Shown: piece by piece, positions 7,602 to 15,089 of the stretch
Layout: the number at the start of each line of letters is the position of its first letter
Position numbering within the stretch: position 1 is the first letter of the stretch
NCBI GenBank assembly: GCA_023263465.1
Contig: JALQWV010000161.1
Coordinates: forward strand, 1-21,249
Reading direction: 5' to 3'
Source of the DNA: Ilumatobacteraceae bacterium
GTDB taxonomy: Bacteria; Actinomycetota; Acidimicrobiia; Acidimicrobiales; Ilumatobacteraceae
DNA length: 21,249 nt
Position numbers and translations under genes: made by a program
The notes under the pieces: model-generated
Databases searched by the model: none
What the model saw: the letters and a program-made list of their open reading frames with translations, nothing else
What the model was told of the DNA's origin: nothing

Positions 7602-9926
7602 TTACGAATTGATAATGACGAGTACGAGAGCGGCAACAGCAGCAGCGCTAAAGAGCAACGCGCCATATTGGCTCACTTTTCCTGATTGGACTGGCGCAAG
7701 TACGCCACCGGCGCCCTTGGTTGCCTTGCCCGAATTGTTGACCGTTCCATCCACCACACGTTGGTCGATATTGCGATACACCCAGCCCGAGAACACGCGA
7801 CTTACTGCAGCAATTGCATGCAGGATTCCGTCAAGCACGTTCTGGTTAAACCAATATGCGGCCGCAGCAATTGGACCAGCAATGGCCTTAACAATCACTT
7901 TTTCATAAAGCGCATCAAGGTAGTACTTGTTAACCAACAAGTTGTAGCCCGAGCGTAGAACACCATTGCGCTCGGTAAGCCCAACAAGGCGCTTGTCTTT
8001 GCGCGTGTACAGCATCGTGGAAACTATCCAACTCAAGGCAATACCCAAGAACACGATTCCCAGCGAAAGCATCGCCTTTGACCACTTAAATTTTGCATGC
8101 ACGAGTTGAGGCGCATAGCACACACCTTCTTCAGGCGTCTCGCTGCCACATGGAGAATCATGGTGGCCCTCTTCAGCAGCCGAAGGAACACTCAAAAGTT
8201 TGCTGTGACCTGGACCACCTGGTGCGGTTTCCATAACCACTTCAGCGCGAGGCTCAACCCATGTTTTAATGCGTTCCCACTTTTCACCAAAAGGTGTTGC
8301 ATTCAACAAACCAGAGCTCAAAGCCAAAACAGCGAGAAGCACTAACGGCAATGTAATGCGCCAGCCACTTTCGTGCGGTCCGTGGTCGCCATGATCGGCC
8401 ACGTGTGCGTCATGTGCATCGTGGCTGTCATGCGAATCGTGAGCAGCATGTGCAGTTGCGTGCTCGTCGTGATGCTCACCTGCTGATGCGCCACGAGCTT
8501 CGCCGAAGAAGGTGAGGTATGTCGCGCGCGTCATATACGCAGCGGTCATAAATGCACCGAGAAGACCAATAATCATGAACATCTGATAACCGTTATTGCC
8601 AACGTTGTCGATGATTTCATCTTTTGAAAAAAAGCCAGAGAATGGGAATACCCCGCACAAGGCAAGCGTGGAGATAATCCACGTCGTGAAAGTAATTGGC
8701 ATTACCTTACGCAATCCGCCCATGTCCTTCTTCATGTCAAATGAGTGGTGTGATGCGCTGTGACTGATTGAGCCAGCACCAAGGAACAAGCACGCCTTAA
8801 AGAACGCGTGAGTGAAAATGTGGAACACTGCTGGCAACCATGCACCAGCGCCTAGACCCAACATCATGTAACCCAATTGACTCACAGTTGAATACGCGAG
8901 CACCTTTTTTATGTCGTTTTGCACAAAGGCAAGTGCCGCAGCAATCACAATGGTGATTGCACCAATAACCATGATCAAATTGCCGCCAGTGCCAAGAATG
9001 TCAAAACCAGTAAAGAACACTGGGTACAAACGCGACACGAGGAATACGCCTGCCACAACCATGGTTGAGGAATGCAACAGCGAACTGACTGGAGTTGGAC
9101 CGGCCATCGCATCAGGCAGCCACGTGTGTAATGGGAATTGACCGCTTTTGCCAATTGCTGCAATGAACAATGCAACAGCTGCTACCAAAATTACTGTGCT
9201 GTTTGGTTCACCTGAAAGCGCCCAGGCACTGATTCCACGTATGGAGAAACCCGAGACTCCAAGATGTTCAGTTGTCCAGTCGTTGGATGCGAAATACAAC
9301 ATGGCCACACCGATGAGCAGACCCATGTCACCAGTACGCACCGTGAAGAATGCTTTCAATGCAGCACGACTGTTTGCGCCATCTTCCCACCAGTGGCCAA
9401 TGAGCATGAAACTGCACAGACCCATGATTTCCCAACCAAGCAACAGCAAGATGGTGTCTTCAGCAATCACCATGGCGAGCATTCCTGCCGAGAACAACGT
9501 GAGAGCGGCGAAGAAATGCGTATAACGACGATCGCCGTTTAAGTATTCGGTTGAGTACAACTGCACCAGTGTCGAGATAAATGCAACAACAACCAAAATG
9601 ATGACCGCGAGTCCGTCAATGGATTGCCCAATGGTGAAATTCATTCCGCCGATCTGCCACCAATTCCACGTGCGCACAACAGGTGCGATGAATTGTCCTT
9701 CTGCACCACTACCGACACGATCAATCCACTGCATTGCCGTTCCACCGGCCAAAACCAAACTTGCAATCATGCTGAGAAGACCAATTTCACTGCCCTTCAT
9801 TGGCAACTTCTTGCCAAACAGAATGATGATGGCAAAACCAATGGCAGGAATGATTGGAATGAGCCAAGCGTGCTCTAGAAACCACCCAGACGACAGGGTC
9901 TGTAGGGCCTCTGCTGCTGCGATCAT
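7602..9926 (-). CDS. nuoL: NADH-quinone oxidoreductase subunit L with long His-rich loop (EFG-less operon copy)
   Basis: Distal antiporter-like subunit of complex I with the long lateral helix at its C-terminus, 774 aa and so much longer than the roughly 610 aa of the E. coli protein. Conserved residues are E166 in LGWEIMGLCSFMLIG, K260 in IGKSGQFPLHTWLPDAM, H267, and K435 in FFSKDEII. Two insertions explain much of the extra length. One is a His/Asp-rich loop at about 484-519 with twelve histidines, including tandem HD[S/A] triplets. The other is a hydrophilic segment at about 551-610 with C593 and C603. The ATG at 9926 lies 2 bp after the nuoK stop, with AAGGG 8-9 nt upstream. Motif details differ from the NuoL at the right edge (GKSGQFPLH here, SAQLPLY there). 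Confidence 0.95.
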   Translation of the reverse strand: MIAAAEALQTLSSGWFLEHAWLIPIIPAIGFAIIILFGKKLPMKGSEIGLLSMIASLVLAGGTAMQWIDRVGSGAEGQFIAPVVRTWNWWQIGGMNFTIGQSIDGLAVIILVVVAFISTLVQLYSTEYLNGDRRYTHFFAALTLFSAGMLAMVIAEDTILLLLGWEIMGLCSFMLIGHWWEDGANSRAALKAFFTVRTGDMGLLIGVAMLYFASNDWTTEHLGVSGFSIRGISAWALSGEPNSTVILVAAVALFIAAIGKSGQFPLHTWLPDAMAGPTPVSSLLHSSTMVVAGVFLVSRLYPVFFTGFDILGTGGNLIMVIGAITIVIAAALAFVQNDIKKVLAYSTVSQLGYMMLGLGAGAWLPAVFHIFTHAFFKACLFLGAGSISHSASHHSFDMKKDMGGLRKVMPITFTTWIISTLALCGVFPFSGFFSKDEIIDNVGNNGYQMFMIIGLLGAFMTAAYMTRATYLTFFGEARGASAGEHHDEHATAHAAHDSHDSHDAHDAHVADHGDHGPHESGWRITLPLVLLAVLALSSGLLNATPFGEKWERIKTWVEPRAEVVMETAPGGPGHSKLLSVPSAAEEGHHDSPCGSETPEEGVCYAPQLVHAKFKWSKAMLSLGIVFLGIALSWIVSTMLYTRKDKRLVGLTERNGVLRSGYNLLVNKYYLDALYEKVIVKAIAGPIAAAAYWFNQNVLDGILHAIAAVSRVFSGWVYRNIDQRVVDGTVNNSGKATKGAGGVLAPVQSGKVSQYGALLFSAAAVAALVLVIINS
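8373..8474 (-). repeat. His/Asp-rich triplet repeat inside nuoL
   Basis: Codes for NuoL residues 485-518. Histidines occur at 485, 486, 489, 493, 496, 499, 502, 505, 508, 512, 515 and 518, so spacing is three or four residues almost throughout. Four consecutive triplets read H-D-S/A. The segment lies between two predicted membrane helices, after AAYMTRATYLTFFGEA and before TLPLVLLAVLALSSG. The triplet DNA is a near-repeat and could vary in copy number. Confidence 0.75.
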
Positions 9927-9928
9927 GA

Positions 9929-10228
9929 TCAGCCCTTCATCTCCGAGAGGTCATCGAGTGAAATGGTTTTGCGATTGCGGAAAATGAGCAGCACCAGCGC
10001 AAGACCTACTCCAACTTCGGCCGCAGCAATGGCAATGATGTACAACGCGAATGTGTGGCCATCTGCATTCCCGCTCCGCAATGCGAACGCAACAAAGTTC
10101 AAGTTAACCGCGTTCAAGATGAGCTCAATTGACATCAACACGAGCACTGCATTCTTGCGAGCAATTACGCCGTACACGCCAATGCAGAACAGCAGTGCAG
10201 CGAGGAAGAGAAACTGATTCACCAACAT
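9929..10228 (-). CDS. nuoK: NADH-quinone oxidoreductase subunit K (EFG-less operon copy)
   Basis: Small membrane subunit of complex I, 99 aa with three helices, homologous to ND4L. The two conserved membrane glutamates of the family are present: E35 in LMSIELILNAVNLN and E71 in AIAAAEVGVGLALV. The start at ATG 10228 gives the standard family length and has AGGAAGGA 8 nt upstream. A longer reading from TTG 10264 would extend back into nuoJ and is rejected. The gap to nuoJ is 4 bp and to nuoL 2 bp. Confidence 0.95.
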   Translation of the reverse strand: MLVNQFLFLAALLFCIGVYGVIARKNAVLVLMSIELILNAVNLNFVAFALRSGNADGHTFALYIIAIAAAEVGVGLALVLLIFRNRKTISLDDLSEMKG

Positions 10229-10232
10229 GAAA

Positions 10233-10727
10233 TCAGTCCTTCCTAGCCAAAACGATTGCGCCAATTACGGCGGCAAGCAAGACAAACGAAAGCGCCCAGA
10301 ACGGGAGCAAATATGGTCCAAAAATTTGATCTGAAATCTGTTGTGTAGACACCAGCGATCCATTAGTTGGCAGCTCTTCGGTGCCAAAGGATTTGCTTAG
10401 TGCAAGGGCCATAGCTGCGAATAGCACTACAGCAACCGGAATTCCCAGTTTGGCGTACGAGTTATTTAGTCCGCTGTCGCGACCAATTCGTGAACGAGTG
10501 AGCATGGTTCCGAAAAGGAACAGCACCATGACCGCGCCGATATACACGAGCACCTGAGTAATTGCCAAAAACTCTGCTGCAAGCAAGATGTACTGCGCAG
10601 CAGCACCTGCAAGCACGACTACCAACCACAGCGCTGCGTGCACCACGTTGCTTGTTGTTACCACACGAAGAGCGCCAACGATCATGATTGCGGCGATGAT
10701 GGCGAAACCGATGTTTTGAGCGACCAT
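10233..10727 (-). CDS. nuoJ: NADH-quinone oxidoreductase subunit J (EFG-less operon copy)
   Basis: Membrane subunit of complex I, homologous to ND6, 164 aa with about five helices. The diagnostic third-helix motif is AEFLAITQVLVYIGAVMVLFLF, which in this family contains the pi-bulge linked to coupling. The start at ATG 10727 fits the usual length and has AGGG at suitable distance. A frame extension upstream to 10802 would overlap nuoI and adds a polar segment unlike the family, so it was not used. nuoI ends 7 bp before this start. Confidence 0.94.
   Translation of the reverse strand: MVAQNIGFAIIAAIMIVGALRVVTTSNVVHAALWLVVVLAGAAAQYILLAAEFLAITQVLVYIGAVMVLFLFGTMLTRSRIGRDSGLNNSYAKLGIPVAVVLFAAMALALSKSFGTEELPTNGSLVSTQQISDQIFGPYLLPFWALSFVLLAAVIGAIVLARKD
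10237..10244 (-). promoter_or_regulatory. Shine-Dalgarno site that fixes the nuoK start
   Basis: The minus strand reads AGGAAGGA, located in the last codons of nuoJ and 8 nt before the ATG at 10228. It decides for the 99-aa NuoK over the TTG-initiated longer form and implies coupling to nuoJ translation. Confidence 0.75.
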
Positions 10728-10734
10728 ATTTGCC

Positions 10735-11223
10735 CTATTTCTTCTTCTTATCTGCGCCGACTTCAAGCTCTGGAGCGGCGGGAACGGTTTCCATCCACTC
10801 ACCTAACTTCGACTTATCATGCAATAAGTCTGCGATGCTTGGCTCGGAGTATTCGTATTCAGGGCTCCAGAACAATGCGTCAAATGGACATACCTCAACG
10901 CAAATTCCGCAATACATGCATAATGCATAGTCGATATCGAAGCGATCAAGTTTGTTTACCGCACGTGGCTTTCCACCTTCACGACGCGGTGGAGCAAGTT
11001 CTTTGTGCGCCTCAATGTAGATACACCAGTCCGGGCATGACCGCGAGCACAACATGCACGAGGTGCAGTTGTCTTCGTGCAATGCAATAACACCGCGTGC
11101 ACGAATTGGTGGCGCCTCTTTTTCACGTGGGTATTGCACCGTGTTCGAACCATTTTTGAAGGTGCGCATCATCGTGTTGAACGTGACTGCAAGACCCTTA
11201 AACACTCCAGGAATTTGAGCCAT
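10735..11223 (-). CDS. nuoI: NADH-quinone oxidoreductase subunit I, 2x[4Fe-4S] ferredoxin-like (EFG-less operon copy)
   Basis: Peripheral electron-transfer subunit (TYKY/PSST-side ferredoxin), 162 aa, carrying clusters N6a and N6b. The two binding motifs are C53-TS-C56-ML-C59-SRS-C63-P and C102-MY-C105-GI-C108-VEV-C112-P. The CPDWCIYIE and CPFDALFWSPE contexts resemble the actinobacterial NuoI subclass. The C-terminus is a charged tail ending in four lysines. The ATG at 11223 shares its A with the TAA stop of nuoH (TAATG). A 63-codon upstream extension inside nuoH is a reading-frame artefact. With NuoE, F and G missing, this subunit and NuoB would be the electron entry side exposed to an unknown donor such as a ferredoxin or another dehydrogenase. 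Confidence 0.95.
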   Translation of the reverse strand: MAQIPGVFKGLAVTFNTMMRTFKNGSNTVQYPREKEAPPIRARGVIALHEDNCTSCMLCSRSCPDWCIYIEAHKELAPPRREGGKPRAVNKLDRFDIDYALCMYCGICVEVCPFDALFWSPEYEYSEPSIADLLHDKSKLGEWMETVPAAPELEVGADKKKK

Positions 11224-12278
11224 TAGAACGCCACCTTTAACACTGCTGTAACCATGATGTTTGCAAGTGAAATTGGGATGAGAACTTTCCAAGCAAACCG
11301 CTGCAATTGATCTTCCCGGAAACGTGGGTACGAGAACCTGATCCACATAATGAGGAACACGAGCACCATCATTTTGGTGAACACGATGAGCGGACCAGCG
11401 ACGTTCATCCAATCATCAACACTGTCCATAGTTGTCCAACCAAACCACGAGAACGGAATGCCCCAACCACCAAGGAACAAAGTGCTGGCGATCATGGCAA
11501 ACACGCCGGCGGTGGCGAATTCACCAATAAAGAAAATAAGGAAGCGGAAACCCGAATACTCGGTCATGTAACCCGATACCAATTCCGATTCGGCAATTGG
11601 CATGTCGAAAGGTGCCTGAGTGAGTTCGGCCTGCACGGCAATCATGAACACCACAAACCCAACGAACTGTGTGAGTACGTATGGGTTGCCAACGATGTCG
11701 CTTCCGAAGATAGAACCAGCGTTTTGTGCAACAACGATCTGTTGCAAGTTCATGGTTTCTGCTTGGATGACTACGCCAATTACTGCAAGCACCATTGGAA
11801 GCTCATACGCAATGAGCTGACCAGCGGCGCGCAAACCACCCAGCAACGAGTACTTGTTTGCCGACGACCAACCGGCCATCAAAATGCCAAGAACAGAAAT
11901 TGATGACACTGCAAGCGCATAAAACACGCCGGTCTCAAAATCGGTGAACCATGCATCGGGGCCAAACGGCACTACGGCGACGAGCAAGAACGTGCTCATC
12001 AGAACAACGATTGGCGCCATACGGAAAATGCGCTTGTCTGCATTGTCTGGCTGAATGTCTTCCTTCTGCAACCACTTACCCACTTCAGCAAACAACTGCA
12101 TCGACCCGTAGGGGCCCGCTTCCATTGGCCCAAGTCGGCTTTGCATGAATGACATCATCTTGAACAAGAACACATACACGATCGTTCCTGCAGGAAGAAG
12201 CACCGCAACAAGTCCGCCCAATACGCGAAGCAGCGACTGACCCCAGTACGGAATTTCGACGGCAAGCAACGAAAGCAT
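11223..12278 (-). CDS. nuoH: NADH-quinone oxidoreductase subunit H (EFG-less operon copy)
   Basis: Membrane subunit homologous to ND1 that forms the quinone cavity together with NuoB and NuoD, 351 aa with about eight helices. Conserved blocks are QKEDIQP (71-77), SSANKYSLLGGLRAAGQLIAYE and TQAPFDMPIAESELVSGY-TEYSG. The TM1-2 loop reads RLGPMEAGPYG (about 48-58) where most homologues have GPNRVGP or GPNVVGP. The ATG at 12278 overlaps the nuoD stop by one base (TGATG), so nothing is left of nuoE, nuoF or nuoG between them. An upstream in-frame extension to 12362 lies in nuoD and is rejected. Confidence 0.95.
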   Translation of the reverse strand: MLSLLAVEIPYWGQSLLRVLGGLVAVLLPAGTIVYVFLFKMMSFMQSRLGPMEAGPYGSMQLFAEVGKWLQKEDIQPDNADKRIFRMAPIVVLMSTFLLVAVVPFGPDAWFTDFETGVFYALAVSSISVLGILMAGWSSANKYSLLGGLRAAGQLIAYELPMVLAVIGVVIQAETMNLQQIVVAQNAGSIFGSDIVGNPYVLTQFVGFVVFMIAVQAELTQAPFDMPIAESELVSGYMTEYSGFRFLIFFIGEFATAGVFAMIASTLFLGGWGIPFSWFGWTTMDSVDDWMNVAGPLIVFTKMMVLVFLIMWIRFSYPRFREDQLQRFAWKVLIPISLANIMVTAVLKVAF

Positions 12279-13474
12279 CAGCGGTCTATGTCTCCGAGAA
12301 TGAAGTACAGCGACGCGAGGATGGTGATGATGTCTGGAACATAAACACCACGCAACAACCACGGTGTGATTGAAATGTTGTTAAAGCTTGCTGATCGAAT
12401 CTTGACGCGGAACGGACCAGAGTCACCGCGGGACACTACGTAGTAGCCCATTTCGCCAAGCGGGTTTTCGGTTGACACCCATGCTTCGCCTTCTGGCACT
12501 TTGATGATCTTGGGAACCTTGGCCATAACAGGGCCAGATGGAATTCCATCAAGCAACTGATCCACGATCTTGGTCGCTTCGCGGGTTTCCTGCAAGCGAA
12601 CCCAGCAGCGAGCAAAACTGTCACCGTCTGGGTGCGTCCACACCTTGAAGTCAACTTTGTTCCAGGCCATTGGGCTGTCTTGATCGCGACGCAAATCCCA
12701 ATCCACACCGCTCGCGCGAAGGTTGGCACCAGAGAGTCCATATTGCATCGCAACATCGCGTGGAATCACACCAATGCCGCGAGTACGCGACTGGAAGATT
12801 TCGTTGCCAAACAACAGCGACTCAATTTCGTCGCAGAAGTTCCGCAACTTTTTCATTACGACTTTTGTTTCGTCAATCCAACCTGCTGGCAAATCATCTT
12901 TCAATCCACCAATACGGTCGAAGTTCGGATGGAAGCGTCCACCTGTCGCTGACTCAATGAGATTCAACACATATTCGCGATCACGAAAGGCCATGAATAC
13001 AGGAGTGATTGCCCCCAACTGCACACCAAGGTCACCCAAGAACAGCGACACGTTTGCAATGCGTGAAAGCTCAAACAAAATCGTTCGAATCCATTGCGCA
13101 CGAGGTGGTGCTTCAACACCCATCAACTTCTCTGCTGCCAAGATAAACGGTACCTCGTTGGCAAAACTTCCCAACCAGTCAATACGGTTGATAAGTGTCG
13201 TGACCTGAGGGAAACTACGAACCTCGGTGAGTTTTTCGTAACCTCGATGCATGTATCCACACGATGGCTCTGCCCACAACACTTGTTCTCCATCAAGACG
13301 AGCAATGATGCGAAGCGTTCCGTGTGTTGCAGGGTGTTGAGGCCCAATGTTGAGCGTCATCCCCTCAGTTTCAAGTTCTACATTGAGGCGTGCATCTGCA
13401 GCTTGTGATGCGATGTAGCTGAGTTGTGCGCGGTCGCCCAACTTTGCATTCACTGGATCATTCAGAATGGTCAT
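12278..13474 (-). CDS. nuoD: NADH-quinone oxidoreductase subunit D (49 kDa; EFG-less operon copy)
   Basis: Hydrogenase-large-subunit-like component that, with NuoB and NuoH, forms the quinone reduction site; 398 aa. Family motifs include LNIGPQHPATHGTLR (quinone-site H51), GYMHRGYEKL (R77), NRIDWLGSFANEVPF, ARGIGVIPRDVA, LRASGVDWDLR, GELGYY-type GEMGYYVVS and the terminal ILGDIDR. Spacing from H51 to R77 (26) and to W100 (49) equals the mammalian H59-R85-Y108 spacing, as recalled, so W100 stands where a tyrosine that contacts quinone is normally found. Codons for H51, R77 and W100 were checked on the DNA. nuoC overlaps by 4 bp (ATGA) upstream, and nuoH overlaps by one base downstream. Confidence 0.96.
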   Translation of the reverse strand: MTILNDPVNAKLGDRAQLSYIASQAADARLNVELETEGMTLNIGPQHPATHGTLRIIARLDGEQVLWAEPSCGYMHRGYEKLTEVRSFPQVTTLINRIDWLGSFANEVPFILAAEKLMGVEAPPRAQWIRTILFELSRIANVSLFLGDLGVQLGAITPVFMAFRDREYVLNLIESATGGRFHPNFDRIGGLKDDLPAGWIDETKVVMKKLRNFCDEIESLLFGNEIFQSRTRGIGVIPRDVAMQYGLSGANLRASGVDWDLRRDQDSPMAWNKVDFKVWTHPDGDSFARCWVRLQETREATKIVDQLLDGIPSGPVMAKVPKIIKVPEGEAWVSTENPLGEMGYYVVSRGDSGPFRVKIRSASFNNISITPWLLRGVYVPDIITILASLYFILGDIDR

Positions 13475-14124
13475 GACGCCTCTTCCGATTCCGTGTCGCC
13501 ACCTGGCAACGGCTCCACATCAACAATTCCTGGCCACGGCTTCACCATGCGTGCCAGCAATGGGAAGTCTTTACGCATTGGAAAGCCTTCAAAATCGGTT
13601 GGCAAATACATGTTTCGCAAGTCTGGATGGCCGACAAAACCAATGCCAAACATTTCATGTGCCTCACGCTCGTGCCAGTTAGCACCAGCGAACACATTGG
13701 CAATTGAATCAACCGTGTACACCTCGTTTGGAACGTCGGTTTTCACGTTGATACCAATATGCGTGCGTGAATTCACTACACGAACCAACAATTGCATTCG
13801 CGTATCTCCACCCGTATACCCAGGACGAATGGTGGTGTCGCGCTCGGGTGCTGGTTCTGTTGGGTCATCTTCCCCGCGACCAAATGGCGACGGCATCCAA
13901 TCAATTGCAGACAAGAAGCAGAAGTAATCGAAGCCCATCGCTTGAAGTTTCTTCATACTCTCGTTCCACGACAATGTAGAAACACGAATCCATATGTCGT
14001 CGCCAGGCTTCACCAACGAATCGACAACAGCAGTACCAAGTGCTGCTTGCACATCGGCAAGCACTTGATCGCGCACAGCGTCAACGACCGGAGTGGTTTC
14101 AGCGGGAGACGACAACTGGTTCAC
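13471..14124 (-). CDS. nuoC: NADH-quinone oxidoreductase subunit C (30 kDa; EFG-less operon copy)
   Basis: Peripheral 30-kDa subunit, 217 aa from GTG 14124. The family signature near the C-terminus is visible: ANWHEREAHEMFGIGFVGH, then LRNMYLP and GFPMRKDFPL. The usual DMFGI is EMFGI here. A hydrophilic insertion rich in P, D and E (PFGRGEDDPTEPAPERD) lies in the middle of the domain. The start is uncertain. GTG 14124 has GGAAAGG about 4 nt upstream and overlaps nuoB by 26 bp. ATG 14151 would add nine residues and overlap by 53 bp. Longer extensions are inside nuoB and lack family similarity. Its stop overlaps the nuoD ATG (ATGA). Confidence 0.9.
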   Translation of the reverse strand: MNQLSSPAETTPVVDAVRDQVLADVQAALGTAVVDSLVKPGDDIWIRVSTLSWNESMKKLQAMGFDYFCFLSAIDWMPSPFGRGEDDPTEPAPERDTTIRPGYTGGDTRMQLLVRVVNSRTHIGINVKTDVPNEVYTVDSIANVFAGANWHEREAHEMFGIGFVGHPDLRNMYLPTDFEGFPMRKDFPLLARMVKPWPGIVDVEPLPGGDTESEEAS

Positions 14125-14650
14125 CGCGCCTTTCCGCTTCTGCCGAAGCATCAATTGAAACGGTTCCTTCACCGCGCCAACGCGCTCCCATGTCTTCGTT
14201 CTTAATGCGTTGTTGCAACAACACAATTCCTTCAAGCAATGCTTCTGGACGAGGTGGACAGCCAGGAACATATACGTCAACAGGAATGATTTGATCGACG
14301 CCCTTTGTTACTGAGTAACTGTCCCAATATGGACCACCACAGTTTGCACAACTTCCCATGGAAATGACGTACTTCGGATCTGGCATTTGTTCATACAAAC
14401 GCTTAATCGCTGGGGCCATCTTGTCGGTCACAGTTCCTGAGATAACAACAAGGTCAGCTTGGCGGGGGCTTGCTGGCAATGGAATGACACCAAGACGCAT
14501 CACGTCATAGCGCGGTGAACCAAATGCTGCACCCATTTCAATTGCGCAACATGCGAGTCCCCACTGGTACACCCACAATGAATACGAGCGTCCTATGTTG
14601 AACAGCGAATTCAATGGCTTCGGCAATCTGCCACGATCTACAAGTCCCAT
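14099..14650 (-). CDS. nuoB: NADH-quinone oxidoreductase subunit B (PSST, cluster N2; EFG-less operon copy)
   Basis: Carries the terminal [4Fe-4S] cluster N2 that reduces quinone; 183 aa. The ligands are the tandem cysteines C34-C35 in WGLACCAIEMG, C101 in SMGSCANCGG and C131 in YVPGCPPRPEALL; C104 is an extra cysteine. The central part shows the standard LVVISGTVTDKMAP. The ATG at 14650 lies 4 bp after the nuoA stop, with GGTGG about 9 nt upstream; a 17-residue extension into nuoA was not used. The C-terminal tail (about 160-183) is charged and variable and overlaps the start of nuoC. Confidence 0.95.
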   Translation of the reverse strand: MGLVDRGRLPKPLNSLFNIGRSYSLWVYQWGLACCAIEMGAAFGSPRYDVMRLGVIPLPASPRQADLVVISGTVTDKMAPAIKRLYEQMPDPKYVISMGSCANCGGPYWDSYSVTKGVDQIIPVDVYVPGCPPRPEALLEGIVLLQQRIKNEDMGARWRGEGTVSIDASAEAERRGEPVVVSR

Positions 14651-14654
14651 GTTG

Positions 14655-15020
14655 TTACACCCACCGCAGAACACGCTTGCGCCAGGCGTACACCAGACCA
14701 AGTAGCAAAACGAATACGAAGATTGCCATTTCTACTAACCCGAACATTCCATAACGCTCAAGCTGAGTTGCCCATGGAAAGATGAACACTGCTTCAATAT
14801 CGAAAATGACAAACAACAAAGCGAAGATGTAATAGCGAACTTGGCTTTGCGACCAACCCTCACCAACAGGATCGACACCACTTTCGTAGGTGAGCATCTT
14901 CTCGCGCGTTGGCTTAGATGGACGAAGTACTGACGAGACCCACAGCAACAGGCCGGCAATAAGGACGGCCGCTAGGCCAAACCAGACAACGACAAGGAAC
15001 GACCTAAGGAAGTTGGACAT
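14655..15020 (-). CDS. nuoA: NADH-quinone oxidoreductase subunit A (EFG-less operon copy)
   Basis: Membrane subunit homologous to ND3, 121 aa with three helices. It is the first gene of the EFG-less nuo operon. The TM1-2 loop reads TYESGVDPVGEGW (44-56); the mammalian switch cysteine position is serine here (S47), as in E. coli. The second-helix motif FVIFDIEAVFIFPWA with D74 and E76 is intact. The ATG at 15020 has no clear Shine-Dalgarno sequence. The 69-bp gap to the amidotransferase gene upstream on the same strand holds no convincing promoter, so the operon promoter could lie there unrecognised or further upstream. Confidence 0.94.
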   Translation of the reverse strand: MSNFLRSFLVVVWFGLAAVLIAGLLLWVSSVLRPSKPTREKMLTYESGVDPVGEGWSQSQVRYYIFALLFVIFDIEAVFIFPWATQLERYGMFGLVEMAIFVFVLLLGLVYAWRKRVLRWV

Positions 15021-15089
15021 CAGAGAGAAAAACTACTACTTGGCAGATATGAACCCCGAAACCGCAAGCCCTTGTGCGATCGTGACTAT

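Noticed and set aside
8373..8474. CRISPR-like or intergenic tandem repeat
   Set aside because: The periodicity is codon-level (H-D-S/A triplets) inside an intact nuoL frame; there are no spacers or direct repeats of CRISPR length.
10229..10264. N-terminal extension of nuoK beginning at TTG 10264
   Set aside because: It overlaps nuoJ. The ATG at 10228 has a strong AGGAAGGA site at 8 nt and gives the exact family length.
11224..11412. 63-codon N-terminal extension of nuoI
   Set aside because: It lies entirely inside nuoH in another frame, is rich in unusual residues and has no resemblance to NuoI; the TAATG junction gives the natural start.
12278..13474. NuoD as a [NiFe]-hydrogenase large subunit
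   Set aside because: It lacks the paired CxxC nickel-ligand motifs of hydrogenases; it has the NuoD quinone-site motifs and the ILGDIDR-type terminus.
14125..14280. 52-codon N-terminal extension of nuoC
   Set aside because: It is an out-of-frame reading of the nuoB cysteine and proline region and contains no NuoC-like sequence.
15021..15089. Promoter or riboswitch for the nuo operon in the gap upstream of nuoA
   Set aside because: No well-spaced -35/-10 pair, hairpin or known leader motif could be found in these 69 bases.
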